Shown here: positions 23,941 to 32,631 of the stretch, in pieces
How positions within the stretch are numbered: position 1 is the stretch's first letter
Layout: each line of letters starts with the position of its first letter
Assembly (NCBI GenBank): GCA_002083555.1
Contig: MSXN01000015.1
Location: forward strand, 1-48,828
Length of the DNA: 48,828 nucleotides
From: Nitrospira sp. ST-bin5
Lineage (GTDB): Bacteria; Nitrospirota; Nitrospiria; Nitrospirales; Nitrospiraceae
Direction of reading: 5' to 3'
Position numbers and translations under genes: made by a program
The notes under the pieces: generated by a model
Database searches by the model: none
What the model saw: the letters and a program-made list of their open reading frames with translations, nothing else
Told to the model about the DNA's origin: nothing

Positions 23941-25136
23941 CAGAGCACTCCCAACACGAGACTGCAGTTATTGCCGCCGAATCCGAAAATATTGCTCACG
24001 ACACGCTTAATCGGCCGATCTTCGTTCTCACGGAGAATCCGGCTGCGCAACGCCGGATCCACCCGTTCACAATTGAGCGTCCCGGGAATGAATCCCTGCT
24101 TCACGCACAGCGTCGCAATGACAGCCTCCGTGACTCCTGCCGCCCCTAACGTGTGTCCGGTCCATCCTTTGGTTGAACTGCAGGCCGGCCCATCGGCAAA
24201 GATCGAATACACCGCCTTGTCCTCGACCGAGTCGTTGGCGCGAGTCGCCGTTCCGTGCAGGTTGATGTAGTCGATGTCGGACGGCTGCAACCAGGCCCGA
24301 TCCAGTGACTGGCGAATGGCGCGAATCGCACCGGCGCCTTCCGGATGAGGATGCGACATGTGGTACCCATCAGTACTTTCGCCGTAACCCAGCAATGCGA
24401 TGGCCCCCTTCCGACCCACCCGCTCGCTCGATTCGAGGAGCACATACCCTGCCGCTTCACCCAGCGAGAGCCCGTCGCGATCTTCGTCGCAGGGCCGGCA
24501 GGGGCTCGTCGAGAGCAGTTGCAGTGCGGAAAAGCCGTACAAGGTCGTGTGGCACAGACTATCCACGCCTCCGACAATGGCCGCATCGCAGAGACCGGCC
24601 TGCAGAAAACGCGCAGCCGTCGCAAACACCTTGGCGCTCGACGAACAGGCCGTCGAAATGACCATGGCCGGCCCTTGCAGGCCCACGCAGGCCCGCACGA
24701 AATGACCCAACGAATACATGTTGTGCGTATAGCGATAGCGCGAGGTGTACCAGGGTGGCAACGAACCAGTCAGTGGATCGCGATTCCGGTACGCATGCTC
24801 GGTTTCCAGAATACCCGACGTGCTCGTTCCCATAACGACCGCGATCCGATCGGCTCCATAGCGCTGTTTCGCTTCAGCTACCGCGACCATGAACCCATCC
24901 TGCTGGAGTCCCAACCACGCCAGTCGATTGTTCCGGCAATCGAATGGCTCTAAGTCATGGCCGAGCGAAAACTCTTCCAGCCCCGCGACCCGTCCGATAT
25001 AGGTTTTGAGTAGCGCGTCTTCGAAATCGCAGGGCTTCAGCCCGGAACGCCGCTCCCGCAACGCCTGGGAGACCGCACCGATGCCGCGCCCATTCGCCGT
25101 CACCAGCGTGTAGGCCGAAAGCGTCAACGGTGTCAT
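23940..25136 (-). CDS. Beta-ketoacyl-ACP synthase, FabF/ApeO-like
   Basis: Condensing enzyme that extends the aryl starter with malonyl-ACP units. From ATG 25136 the protein has 398 residues with a full C-H-H triad: C164 (STACSSSAKV), H294 (NLHGTAT) and H328 (GWTGHTLGAAG). It ends in SNIFGFGGNNCSLVL as in FabF. The longer GTG start at 25157 would overlap the exporter gene; ATG 25136 lies seven bases after its stop. The set ApeO/ApeC is expected to act as an iterative KS/CLF pair. Confidence 0.93.
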   Translation of the reverse strand: MTPLTLSAYTLVTANGRGIGAVSQALRERRSGLKPCDFEDALLKTYIGRVAGLEEFSLGHDLEPFDCRNNRLAWLGLQQDGFMVAVAEAKQRYGADRIAVVMGTSTSGILETEHAYRNRDPLTGSLPPWYTSRYRYTHNMYSLGHFVRACVGLQGPAMVISTACSSSAKVFATAARFLQAGLCDAAIVGGVDSLCHTTLYGFSALQLLSTSPCRPCDEDRDGLSLGEAAGYVLLESSERVGRKGAIALLGYGESTDGYHMSHPHPEGAGAIRAIRQSLDRAWLQPSDIDYINLHGTATRANDSVEDKAVYSIFADGPACSSTKGWTGHTLGAAGVTEAVIATLCVKQGFIPGTLNCERVDPALRSRILRENEDRPIKRVVSNIFGFGGNNCSLVLGVL

Positions 25137-25143
25137 CGGTCGG

Positions 25144-27465
25144 TTAGGCGTCGGCACGACTCTCCTCCTCTGCCATCATCCCGGCAAACAGCAAGCAGCA
25201 GAACGATCCGATCGCGGCGGTCAGGCCGATCGCGTGTAGCACCGGAATTGACGAACAGGCCAGCACACCGAAGACGAGAATCGTCGTGGTGCTGCAAACC
25301 AGTAAACCATACAAGGTGCGTGCGCGCTCCTCGCCCGTGCCCTCCGGCCGATTGAAAAACAGCGCGTAGTCGAGTCCAAGTCCGATGACGAGCAGAAACG
25401 TCGCGACGTGAAAAAGCGACAGCGATTCGCCTGCCGCGTTCACCAAAGCGGCCACGACAACCAGCGCGCTCATCATGGGTAACAGGACCGGCCGCAGCAC
25501 GCTGATCGACTTCAACCCGACCGCCAGCACGACGGCAATCACCAGCAGCCCCCAGGCCACGATCGCAAGGGTTCGATCGCGATAGGCCGTCATCAATCGG
25601 TTGGACTCCTCCTTGAGATCCACGTAGGCCACTCCAGGAGCATGCCAGCCTGCCACGATTTCGGCGAGGCGCGCCCTGTCTGCCACTCCCCGTAGCGGCA
25701 CCACGGCAGACCATTGCCCCTGTTGTTCGATCAACAATGACCCCAGCTTCATCCCCACAGCAGTACCTTGGAACGTGTCGCGGTCGATCATCGATTGTGT
25801 CCGCGCAGCCTCGATTGAGTCAAGAAACGGAGTAAAGAGTCCGGACGCGAATGGCAGCCCCGAGAGCGCGGTCTGGAGATTGTGTTCCAGCACGCTCCGC
25901 TCGGGAAGCGCCTGTTGCCTGGCCTGCTGGCTGCGGCGGCTCGGCAGATACGAGGCAACCAGATCGTAGCCCGCCACCAGCTCGCCGGTTCGCAGTTGTT
26001 CCAGATCCGCCATCACGGCTTCTCCGCGTTGGAGCACCTCTTCAGCCGTCGATCCTTCGATGACGAGCAGATCCCGGACATCCGGTGCCCCCAGATCATG
26101 GCGGAGCTGCTGATCAAGCCGGTTTCTGGCTTCCGACACCGGACTCAGACTCGCGAGATCCGTTTGCCACAGAGGTGTATCAGACCATAACAGCATGAAT
26201 GTCGCAAGAACGACCGCCCCCGGCACCAGCCACTTGGCCCGGGTGAGCTGTGCCACGGCCGGCACGATTCCTCGCGGCACATTCCTGGGAACAAACGCCG
26301 GCGGGACACAGACCGGCAGCACATACCGGGTCACCAGCGCCGCCGTGACGAGTCCGACCACCGCAAAGAGGCCCAACTGCGCCAAGGCAGGAAATCCGGA
26401 CAGAAGTAGGGAGGAAAACCCGATCACCGTGGTAAGTACACCCAGCCGCATCGTCGGCCAGATCGACCGGATCACAGCCGGCGCGGAGCCGCGCACATTC
26501 AAATGGCTGAACAAGTGGATGGGGTAATCGTCGACGATTCCCAGCAGGGTGATACCGAAGCCGAGCGTGATGCCGTGAATAAAGCCGAACCAACTATTGA
26601 CGGCCAACATGCCCGCGACAATGCCGGTCGACAGCGGGATCACGCTCAGCAGGACCAATGTCACCGACCGATAGCTCGCATAGAGAAAGAGCACAACGAG
26701 TGTGGACGCGGCGGTTGAGAGCCACCAGATCTCCGCTTCGATGGTCTGCTTGATCTCCACGGCAAACACACCGGGGCCGCTCATGAGTAAACGGAGAGAG
26801 TCGGGCCGACCGGGTAGATCCTCGAACATCTTACGGATGTCCTGCTGAATCGTCGCCTGCGCATCTGCGTCAAACCCTGTCGCTTTCGTTTCCGCAATCA
26901 GCAAGACCTTCGAATGATCCTCCGACATCCAGACCCCGCGATATTTCGCCGGCCCCTCCTGCCCGGCCCAGTCTTTGAGGATTCCCAGAAAAGCCCCCGT
27001 CGGATCTCCCGGGATCGTCTCTTTGATCATGGCCGCCAGGGGGGAACGGAGGTCGTCAAGCCGTTGTTCCAGCGATTGACGCAAGGATTCGACGGAGAAG
27101 GCCTCCGGCATCACCTGCCGACTCAACAGATAGCGAGACCGAAACAGCAGCTCCTGATCCTGTTTCGACAGAGCCTGAGCGCCGTTCTCTATGACGTTGA
27201 AATGCCCGGTCGCACGCAGTCGCGTACCGAACTCTCGACTGGCCTGAGCCAGATCATCCGGATCTCCACCCTCGATGGCCAGCAGCATCAGCCGGCCTGC
27301 CACGCCGGTTCGCACTTGCGTGAGGAGCAACCGTTGGGTCGCTGTCGTGCCTTCCGGCAACAGATCGGCCAGCTCGCTATGCACGGACACCTGCGTCGCT
27401 ATCAGCCACAGTCCGCAGACCATCGTCAGCGCCCAGAGCCCCATCACACCGAACCGCCGGCTCAT
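25144..27465 (-). CDS. MMPL-family (RND superfamily) exporter
   Basis: A 773-residue inner-membrane protein with two copies of the RND unit: a first TM (about 8-28), a periplasmic loop, five TM helices (about 248-400, including LFLYASYRSVTLVLLSVIP, GFGITLLGIVDDYPIHLFSHL), TM7 (about 413-428), a second loop and five more TM helices (about 625-765, with FLLVIGLGLDYALFFNR). DDYPIHL and GLDYALF are the Asp-bearing TM4/TM10 motifs of proton relay. Aryl-polyene clusters carry this exporter, thought to move the lipid-linked polyene across the inner membrane. ATGA overlap with the LolA-like gene. Confidence 0.92.
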   Translation of the reverse strand: MSRRFGVMGLWALTMVCGLWLIATQVSVHSELADLLPEGTTATQRLLLTQVRTGVAGRLMLLAIEGGDPDDLAQASREFGTRLRATGHFNVIENGAQALSKQDQELLFRSRYLLSRQVMPEAFSVESLRQSLEQRLDDLRSPLAAMIKETIPGDPTGAFLGILKDWAGQEGPAKYRGVWMSEDHSKVLLIAETKATGFDADAQATIQQDIRKMFEDLPGRPDSLRLLMSGPGVFAVEIKQTIEAEIWWLSTAASTLVVLFLYASYRSVTLVLLSVIPLSTGIVAGMLAVNSWFGFIHGITLGFGITLLGIVDDYPIHLFSHLNVRGSAPAVIRSIWPTMRLGVLTTVIGFSSLLLSGFPALAQLGLFAVVGLVTAALVTRYVLPVCVPPAFVPRNVPRGIVPAVAQLTRAKWLVPGAVVLATFMLLWSDTPLWQTDLASLSPVSEARNRLDQQLRHDLGAPDVRDLLVIEGSTAEEVLQRGEAVMADLEQLRTGELVAGYDLVASYLPSRRSQQARQQALPERSVLEHNLQTALSGLPFASGLFTPFLDSIEAARTQSMIDRDTFQGTAVGMKLGSLLIEQQGQWSAVVPLRGVADRARLAEIVAGWHAPGVAYVDLKEESNRLMTAYRDRTLAIVAWGLLVIAVVLAVGLKSISVLRPVLLPMMSALVVVAALVNAAGESLSLFHVATFLLVIGLGLDYALFFNRPEGTGEERARTLYGLLVCSTTTILVFGVLACSSIPVLHAIGLTAAIGSFCCLLFAGMMAEEESRADA

Positions 27466-28076
27466 CGGGCCGCTCCATGGAGCAGCGTCATCACCGATCG
27501 GTCTCCGTCCGGGGAACGGATGGCAATCGTGGCGACGCGGCCCTCCGAGCCGGTAAAAAGAATGTAGTCCACCATCGATTGTCCCGCCGTCTCACGCGGG
27601 CGTAACAGGAGCGTCCATTGGCGGCGGGTGCCCTCCAGCGTGGCGGCATACACCTTCTGCAGCTGAACGGCATCGCCGGTAAAGCTGGCGCGGAACGCGT
27701 CGACGAAACTGCGGAGGGCGGGATAGTCTTCGAGGGAGATCGTCCGCTTGATCCCTTTCCGCTCGCTCTCAAACAACACCCGGTCTCCTTCAATCACGTA
27801 CCGCTCGCGAAACGGCTCGGTAATGGCTTTCTCCATCGTCGCCGGCGGAGTGAACCGCAACAGGCCCCGAACGATCAACGGTTCGGTCAACAAGGAGGAG
27901 TAGGTGGCTTCTTCGAACCGCATGGAGGGCTCACGCTGCTCCTTGAGGAGCGCCACCAGCGCGTCGACCGTCCATGGCGCAGGAGGAGCATCGACCGCTG
28001 CCAGGGCGACGCTGCCGAGCAGGAGGAGAAAAGAGATACCGGTAATGGCCTTACGAAGGGGCCTGCCAAAAATCAT
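27462..28076 (-). CDS. LolA-like outer-membrane lipoprotein carrier
   Basis: A 204-residue periplasmic protein with an N-terminal signal peptide (ITGISFLLLLGSVALAA, about 12-29) and LolA-like half-barrel (VDALVALLKEQREPSMRFEEA, PLIVRGLLRFTPPATMEKAI, GDRVLFESERKGIKRTI, and SMVDYILFTGSEGRVATIAI). Aryl-polyene clusters encode one such protein, proposed to carry the hydrophobic product through the periplasm. The start ATG 28076 lies inside the acyltransferase gene (26-base overlap); the open frame runs further upstream but with no signal peptide at its front. Confidence 0.87.
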   Translation of the reverse strand: MIFGRPLRKAITGISFLLLLGSVALAAVDAPPAPWTVDALVALLKEQREPSMRFEEATYSSLLTEPLIVRGLLRFTPPATMEKAITEPFRERYVIEGDRVLFESERKGIKRTISLEDYPALRSFVDAFRASFTGDAVQLQKVYAATLEGTRRQWTLLLRPRETAGQSMVDYILFTGSEGRVATIAIRSPDGDRSVMTLLHGAAR

Positions 28077-28947
28077 AAAAGTTGAACCAATTGTCCGGTG
28101 CCTCGCGACTGTAATGGGCCAGTCGATCCGCATAGCGTTGCGTCCATCGTCGCACATCGTCCTGCCGATGGTCAGCAGACAACTGAATGGACTCACTCAG
28201 CAATTCCAAATGGATGTCATACCGGTTGCCTCCCCGGTAGAGGCCGAAAAAGAGCACCACTGGCGCGCGCACGGCGTGAGCCAGCCGCACCGATCCGCTC
28301 GGGAATGCCGCCCCTTCGCCGAGGAACTCACAGCGCACCGATTGCGCTTCCGCCATCAGCCGGTCACCCATGATACCGACGACCCCGCCGTGATCGAGGC
28401 ATTCCTGAACCTGGAGCATCGTATCCACCCCGCCGACTTGAATCACCGTCTCGGCGACGGCGGGGTTGAGTTCCTGAATCAGGGCACGGATCAATGGGGC
28501 ATTCTGCTCGTCCATCAGCACTTTGACGGCAATCCGTTCACGCGACAGTCCGACTGCGCGCACGACTTCAAAACTGCCGAGATGCGATCCGAGCAGAAGG
28601 CAGCCGCATCCCCTCGCCAAGGCTCTATCGAGGACTTCAATCCCGTGAATGCGGATATCGAACAGATCAAACCGGCCCCGCAGACAATACACCCGATCTA
28701 GAAGCGTTGAGGCAAACGAATGATAGTGACGGAAGAGTGCCGGCCAGCCCGGTGCATGGCCCTGGAGACGTTCGTAATACCGGCGAAGGGCCCGGTTCGC
28801 CTGCTGCGACCCGCACAGATAGTACAGACAGATCGGATAGAGCAGCGCCCGGGCTGCCGGCCGTCCCAATACCTGCGCAACCCAGGCCATGAGCCGGATT
28901 GCCAGGCGGCTGCCGCGCTCCTGTTGCTGTTTCCAGGCAACCGTCAT
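28051..28947 (-). CDS. LpxL/HtrB-like acyltransferase (aryl-polyene cluster)
   Basis: Membrane-associated lysophospholipid-type acyltransferase, 298 residues. The active-site H-x4-E motif is HLGSFE (in LLLGSHLGSFEVVRAVGL). LMDEQNAPLI and GIMGDRLMAEAQSVRCEFLGEGAAFPSG are further LpxL-family features. A hydrophobic N-terminal stretch anchors it to the inner membrane. In aryl-polyene loci such enzymes are thought to join the polyene or a fatty acid to a lipid anchor. ATG 28947 overlaps the stop of the ApeI-like gene by four bases (ATGA). Confidence 0.88.
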   Translation of the reverse strand: MTVAWKQQQERGSRLAIRLMAWVAQVLGRPAARALLYPICLYYLCGSQQANRALRRYYERLQGHAPGWPALFRHYHSFASTLLDRVYCLRGRFDLFDIRIHGIEVLDRALARGCGCLLLGSHLGSFEVVRAVGLSRERIAVKVLMDEQNAPLIRALIQELNPAVAETVIQVGGVDTMLQVQECLDHGGVVGIMGDRLMAEAQSVRCEFLGEGAAFPSGSVRLAHAVRAPVVLFFGLYRGGNRYDIHLELLSESIQLSADHRQDDVRRWTQRYADRLAHYSREAPDNWFNFYDFWQAPS

Positions 28948-29270
28948 GATGGCATCGTCCGGTCGTCGGCCGGAAGCCGACACCGGATCGACCCGGCCGC
29001 CACGACCCGCTGTCCGACGCGACAGGTAAAGGCGGCGGTACCGGCATCCTCCTGCACGATTTCGATCGTCAGCCGTTCACCCGGCAACAGCGGCGACGAC
29101 AGCTTGACCGAGGGCAGTCCGGTAACGATCAGAGCTTGCCCGCAGCACTCCCGCAGAGTCTCGATGACTTCATCCATGACGAGCACGCCGGGCACGACCG
29201 GATGGCCGGGAAAGTGGCCGGGCAGAGCCGGATGATCCGGGCTGATCGAGACGACACGTTCATGTTTCAT
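28944..29270 (-). CDS. ApeI-type 3-hydroxyacyl-ACP dehydratase
   Basis: A 108-residue hot-dog protein of the FabA/FabZ type. PALPGHFPGHPVVPGV carries the catalytic His (H19), as in ApeI thioester dehydratases, and LPSVKLSSPLLPGERL is the central strand. ApeI pairs with ApeP in the E. coli pathway as a dehydratase heterodimer, so the two genes in this operon would form one enzyme. ATG 29270 overlaps the ligase gene by 11 bases. Confidence 0.9.
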   Translation of the reverse strand: MKHERVVSISPDHPALPGHFPGHPVVPGVLVMDEVIETLRECCGQALIVTGLPSVKLSSPLLPGERLTIEIVQEDAGTAAFTCRVGQRVVAAGSIRCRLPADDRTMPS

Positions 29271-30606
29271 TCGGCAATCCTCTGGCGCATTGCTTGGCGA
29301 ACAGCAACAAGGCCTCGCGCGGCAATTTGCCCGTCCCGTTGCGAGGCAGTTGCGGCACGAGCAGGAGCGGACGGGGAAGAAACACAGGATCGATCCGCCG
29401 GCGCAATGCCTGCTGAATCTCTTCTACGGTTTTCCCCGGTGCCACCACACAGGCGATCAGTCTGGTCACCAGATCGGCCCCCTCTTCGGGCAAGAAAAAG
29501 ACTCCGTCCTGCACCCCCTCGATCTCCAGCAGTTTCTGGTTCAGATCGCCGAGGGAGACGCGATGACCGGCGATATTGATCTGATCGGCCTCCCGCCCAT
29601 GCACCACGAACTGCCCTTCCGCATCGACGGTGATGCGGTCCGGAACGCGGACCGGAACCGGAAGGTAGTCGGCCTGTACCGTCCACACCGCCCGGTCCTG
29701 TGCGAGACGCACCCCGTCCAACGGTCGCCATTGATCGCCCTCGACCGTCCGCCGTTCAGCCACGCTGCCAGCTTCGGCAAACCCGTAAATTTCATGCACC
29801 GCGGTCTGGAAATGTCGTTCGGCTTCTTGCGCCAGACTTCGGGACAACGGCGCGGTCGCGGAGAGGATCAATCCGACAGGCGGCACGCGCAGGCCTTCGG
29901 TCACGCAGGCGCGGAGATGCAACGGCGTCGTCACCAATATGCGTTTTCCTGCCACGTCGGCCAAGGCGTCACGGATGTCGGCAGGAAAGAGCGGCCGCCC
30001 GGCATGCATGACCAACCCATGCATGATCGGCAGCATCACTGAAGCTTCCAGCCCGAACATATGCTGATGCGGCACGGTCGCCACCACTGCCGCATGATCT
30101 CCAGCTGTTAGCTGAAGCCTGGCTCCCGTCGCCCGAGCGACCGCCGTCAAGGCCCCCCAGGTCTTTTGGTTCGGCATCGGTTGGCCGGTGCTGCCTGAGG
30201 TAAACGCGATGGCCGCGACTTGATTGAGCGGGACATGCGGGATCCGCGTCGGCCATCCGGCGAGGCTTCCGGGCCGCTGCAGGACCACGGACTCAATCCC
30301 CTCGACCGGATCATCCTGATTGGTCAGACAATAGCTCTCACGATAGTCGCCGGCGATCCGGCGCAAGGTCTGAGGCGCCCGGCTCTGCGGGAGCAACGTC
30401 ACCTGCCCCCGTAACATTGCGGCGGCGAAACCGACCAGAAACTCGTACCGGCTGGACAGGAGATTCAAGACCGCGGGACGATCGGGCAGAGAATCGGCAA
30501 GGGGGGTGACATCGGATATGAACTGCCGGGCGGTGCGTGGCCCGTTATCCTCCCAAGCCAACACGTCATCCGGATTGTAGGGGCCAATCAGTGGAGCGTC
30601 GTGCAT
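29260..30606 (-). CDS. AMP-dependent acyl/aryl-ACP ligase (ApeH-like)
   Basis: Adenylate-forming enzyme that activates the aromatic starter acid and loads it on the ACP. The protein has 448 residues from ATG 30606. The phosphate loop is AIAFTSGSTGQPM; HQHMFGLEASV, ILVTTPLHLRA and IYGFAEAGSVAERRT are typical A-domain motifs; the hinge is EADQINIAGHRVS; the catalytic lysine region is PRNGTGKLPREAL. It is short for a CoA synthetase, as in ApeH-type ligases. The start is 14 bases after the ACP stop, so both are likely translated from the same mRNA. Substrate (3- or 4-hydroxybenzoate) is inferred from the chorismatase. Confidence 0.9.
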   Translation of the reverse strand: MHDAPLIGPYNPDDVLAWEDNGPRTARQFISDVTPLADSLPDRPAVLNLLSSRYEFLVGFAAAMLRGQVTLLPQSRAPQTLRRIAGDYRESYCLTNQDDPVEGIESVVLQRPGSLAGWPTRIPHVPLNQVAAIAFTSGSTGQPMPNQKTWGALTAVARATGARLQLTAGDHAAVVATVPHQHMFGLEASVMLPIMHGLVMHAGRPLFPADIRDALADVAGKRILVTTPLHLRACVTEGLRVPPVGLILSATAPLSRSLAQEAERHFQTAVHEIYGFAEAGSVAERRTVEGDQWRPLDGVRLAQDRAVWTVQADYLPVPVRVPDRITVDAEGQFVVHGREADQINIAGHRVSLGDLNQKLLEIEGVQDGVFFLPEEGADLVTRLIACVVAPGKTVEEIQQALRRRIDPVFLPRPLLLVPQLPRNGTGKLPREALLLFAKQCARGLPNET

Positions 30607-30619
30607 GGCACCACATGAT

Positions 30620-30892
30620 TCACTTCGTACGGTTCTTCTCGATCGCGTTGGCCAGCGCCCGCAGAGAGGCAAAGATCGCCTTGATCTCCGGATCGCTCGA
30701 TTTGAGTTGATAGCCGTATGTTTGGGAAATGGCGAGCGAGAGTTCCAAGGCATCGATGGAGTCGAGCCCGAGTCCGTCCCCGAACAGCGCCTGCGTCGGA
30801 TCGATCGTACCGGGATCGACCTTCAACTTGAGCGTCTGAACGATCAAGCCAGCCAGGTCCCGCTCCAAAGACGAGGTGAATGAATCTGTCAT
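30620..30892 (-). CDS. Acyl carrier protein (aryl-polyene cluster)
   Basis: A 90-residue carrier protein. The phosphopantetheine site is GDGLGLDSIDALEL with Ser45 as the attachment residue. LKLKVDPGTIDPTQALF forms the first helices. It should carry the aryl starter and growing chain. E. coli aryl-polyene clusters encode two ACPs; only one is seen here. ATGA overlap of its start with the methyltransferase stop indicates coupling. Confidence 0.93.
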   Translation of the reverse strand: MTDSFTSSLERDLAGLIVQTLKLKVDPGTIDPTQALFGDGLGLDSIDALELSLAISQTYGYQLKSSDPEIKAIFASLRALANAIEKNRTK

Positions 30893-31692
30893 GTGCGCTT
30901 CTCGACTTTCACCGCCCGGTAGTCCCGCAGGAGTCCGTTGAAGAGTTCATGCAACGAGCAATCGGCAAACCCGATTTCTTTCAATGCCTCGAGAATCGTC
31001 CCCGACGGCACGCAATACTCAGTAGTGTCCCACCAGTATTCCATCAGGGTCTTCATGTCCCGGTTGCCCGTCGAAGCCGCGAAAACGATACCCATCACCG
31101 TCTTAATATAGAACCGCGACAGCGACAAGAGAAGGGGCGACCGTGGACGACAGATGTCCAACAACAGCACGATCCCGCCTGGCTTCAAGACCCGACGATA
31201 CTCCGAGAACGCGGTTTTGAGATCGGAAACATGGCGGAGGGCGTATCCCATACTCAGAAAGTCGAACGTCCGATCGGGAAACGGCAACTGCTCTCCGATG
31301 CCCCGTACGAACTTCTGACAGGGTCCCTTCTGCGCTTCTCGCAACATCCCGATACTGGGATCGAGCCCGATGACCGAACCGGACAGGCCGACGATTTCGC
31401 GCGCACATTGCGAAACCAATCCGGGCCCACACGCGACGTCCAGCACCTGCATACCGGCTTTGAGCCCGGCCTCACGCAACGCCTTCCGCCTATACCAGAG
31501 ACCGGACCCGAATCCGGTCGCTTTATCGATATTGCGGTACTGATAGGCCGTGCGATCGAACAGCTCGTTCAAGAATACTTGCCGCTCGTCGCCTTCGGCA
31601 TAATAGCGGCGCAACGGAGGATGCGGTGCCACCGGCACCATCGGGACCTGGGCCACGGAGCGGTCGCCGGCTGGATCTGTGGAATAACTCAC
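30889..31692 (-). CDS. SAM-dependent methyltransferase (aryl-polyene cluster)
   Basis: Class I methyltransferase, 267 residues. Motif I is MQVLDVACGPGLVSQ, then SVIGLDPSIGMLREAQ (motif II acid), EQLPFPDRTFDFLSMGYALRH and RVLKPGGIVLLLDI, as in UbiE-like enzymes. A role in O- or C-methylation of the aryl head is plausible, as aryl-polyene clusters often carry one. GTG 31692 is the start because GGAGG lies seven bases ahead (AGGAGGCC); a longer frame upstream is Arg-rich and lacks family features. It is the first gene of the twelve-gene minus-strand operon. Confidence 0.9.
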   Translation of the reverse strand: MSYSTDPAGDRSVAQVPMVPVAPHPPLRRYYAEGDERQVFLNELFDRTAYQYRNIDKATGFGSGLWYRRKALREAGLKAGMQVLDVACGPGLVSQCAREIVGLSGSVIGLDPSIGMLREAQKGPCQKFVRGIGEQLPFPDRTFDFLSMGYALRHVSDLKTAFSEYRRVLKPGGIVLLLDICRPRSPLLLSLSRFYIKTVMGIVFAASTGNRDMKTLMEYWWDTTEYCVPSGTILEALKEIGFADCSLHELFNGLLRDYRAVKVEKRT

Positions 31693-31723
31693 GATAGGCC
31701 TCCTGCAACGCCTGACGGCCCCT

Positions 31724-31752
31724 CTTGTAGCAGGACTATTTCGGACGGGCAA
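31724..31752 (-). promoter_or_regulatory. Candidate sigma-70 promoter of the aryl-polyene operon
   Basis: On the minus strand TTGCCC (31747-31752) and TACAAG (31724-31729) are separated by 17 bases. The -10 has four of six consensus bases. It is 31 bases before the methyltransferase GTG, a suitable distance. Confidence 0.4.
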
Positions 31753-31826
31753 GGGGGCGATGTGTCGGCGGCAACCCATTCCATCCAGCCCAGTCGTGCG
31801 CTTGGCATCACCCAGCTGATACACGG

Positions 31827-31841
31827 ATCCTCTTCGAGGAT
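31827..31841. terminator. Short hairpin after the beta-barrel gene
   Basis: ATCCTC (31827-31832), TTC, GAGGAT (31836-31841), 33 bases past the stop of the minus-strand beta-barrel gene. Without a T-tract it is weak evidence for a terminator. Confidence 0.35.
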
Positions 31842-31873
31842 GCGCATCGTGCCTGACTTCGGAGCGCGACGAC

Positions 31874-32488
31874 TTAGAAACGCAGCCCGATGCCAAACAC
31901 GGCATACTGAGAGCGAAAGTCCAGCGCGAGTTGCTTCCAATGATAGGTGGCCGAGAAGTATTTGTACTCGCTGAACAGAAACACCTGCTCACTCAGATTG
32001 CCTTGCACCCCGCCGAAAAATTGAGAGCCGAATGTCCAGGAACCTTCAAGATCCGGGTCCGACCGACCCGGTATGTTGGCATGGGTAAGTACTCCGTTCG
32101 ACAGGCCGCCCCCGAGGCCAATGTACGGAACTACCGTCTTCCCTGGGTAGCGAAGAATCAGATTCACCATCGAATTAAAGACCCAGAGGTTCGTACTGGC
32201 TGAGGATCCCGCACGTATCGGCGACGAAAAGGTGATCTCGCTCCCGTGACCGGAGGACTCCAGTTCGATCCCGATGCTATTGCCCAAATTGCGCGGAAAC
32301 ACCGCGACCTTGATACCGGCCCCAGCTCCGTTGGTAATTCTGGTGTCAGAAGGGTTGCTCCCTTGGGCAAAGAGGCTCTGATTTGAAGGAAATGCACCCA
32401 GAGTGTACAGGCTCAGGGCAACGTCCCCGGTCTCAGCGGCTGAAACCAGGCCGACTCGCGTGCATAACATCAGGAGGGCAAGGGACAA
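31874..32488 (-). CDS. Outer-membrane beta-barrel protein
   Basis: An eight-strand-type outer-membrane protein with alternating hydrophobic strands and a terminal aromatic residue: GAGAGIKVAVFPRNLGNSIG, MVNLILRYPGKTVVPYIGLGGG, VFLFSEYKYFSATYHWK and final FRSQYAVFGIGLRF. The PYIGLGGG and C-terminal Phe are typical. Ahead lies a signal peptide (LPLSLALLMLCTRVGLVSAAE). The frame is open up to 32602, but that front part overlaps the terminator of the upstream TRL gene and has no signal-like features; TTG 32488 gives a signal peptide, though without an SD, so the start is uncertain. The closest family is the OmpW/PagP-like porins; the exact one is unknown. Confidence 0.78.
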   Translation of the reverse strand: MSLALLMLCTRVGLVSAAETGDVALSLYTLGAFPSNQSLFAQGSNPSDTRITNGAGAGIKVAVFPRNLGNSIGIELESSGHGSEITFSSPIRAGSSASTNLWVFNSMVNLILRYPGKTVVPYIGLGGGLSNGVLTHANIPGRSDPDLEGSWTFGSQFFGGVQGNLSEQVFLFSEYKYFSATYHWKQLALDFRSQYAVFGIGLRF

Positions 32489-32568
32489 AGGAAGGATAAC
32501 GGCAAACGCCTGGGAGAGACACCAGGGGTCGAGGATACCTCTCGCGCTCTTGATCCAGCAGCGCTGGC

Positions 32569-32610
32569 AAAAATAAAAGGGCCTCTGGGACTTACGCCCC
32601 AAAGGCCCTT
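32569..32610 (-). terminator. Intrinsic terminator of the TRL-like lipoprotein gene
   Basis: On the minus strand a 13-bp stem with one mismatch (arms 32598-32610 and 32577-32589), an eight-base loop, then a run corresponding to plus-strand AAAAATAAAA at 32569-32578, read as T-rich. It begins 22 bases after the gene's stop. It is the best intrinsic terminator in the window. Confidence 0.9.
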
Positions 32611-32631
32611 TCGATTGCGGATAGTCGAGGA

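Noticed and set aside
30880..31974. A 364-codon plus-strand frame opposite the methyltransferase.
   Set aside because: It is antisense to an intact class I methyltransferase with all motifs and coupled starts; no ribosome binding site or family features.
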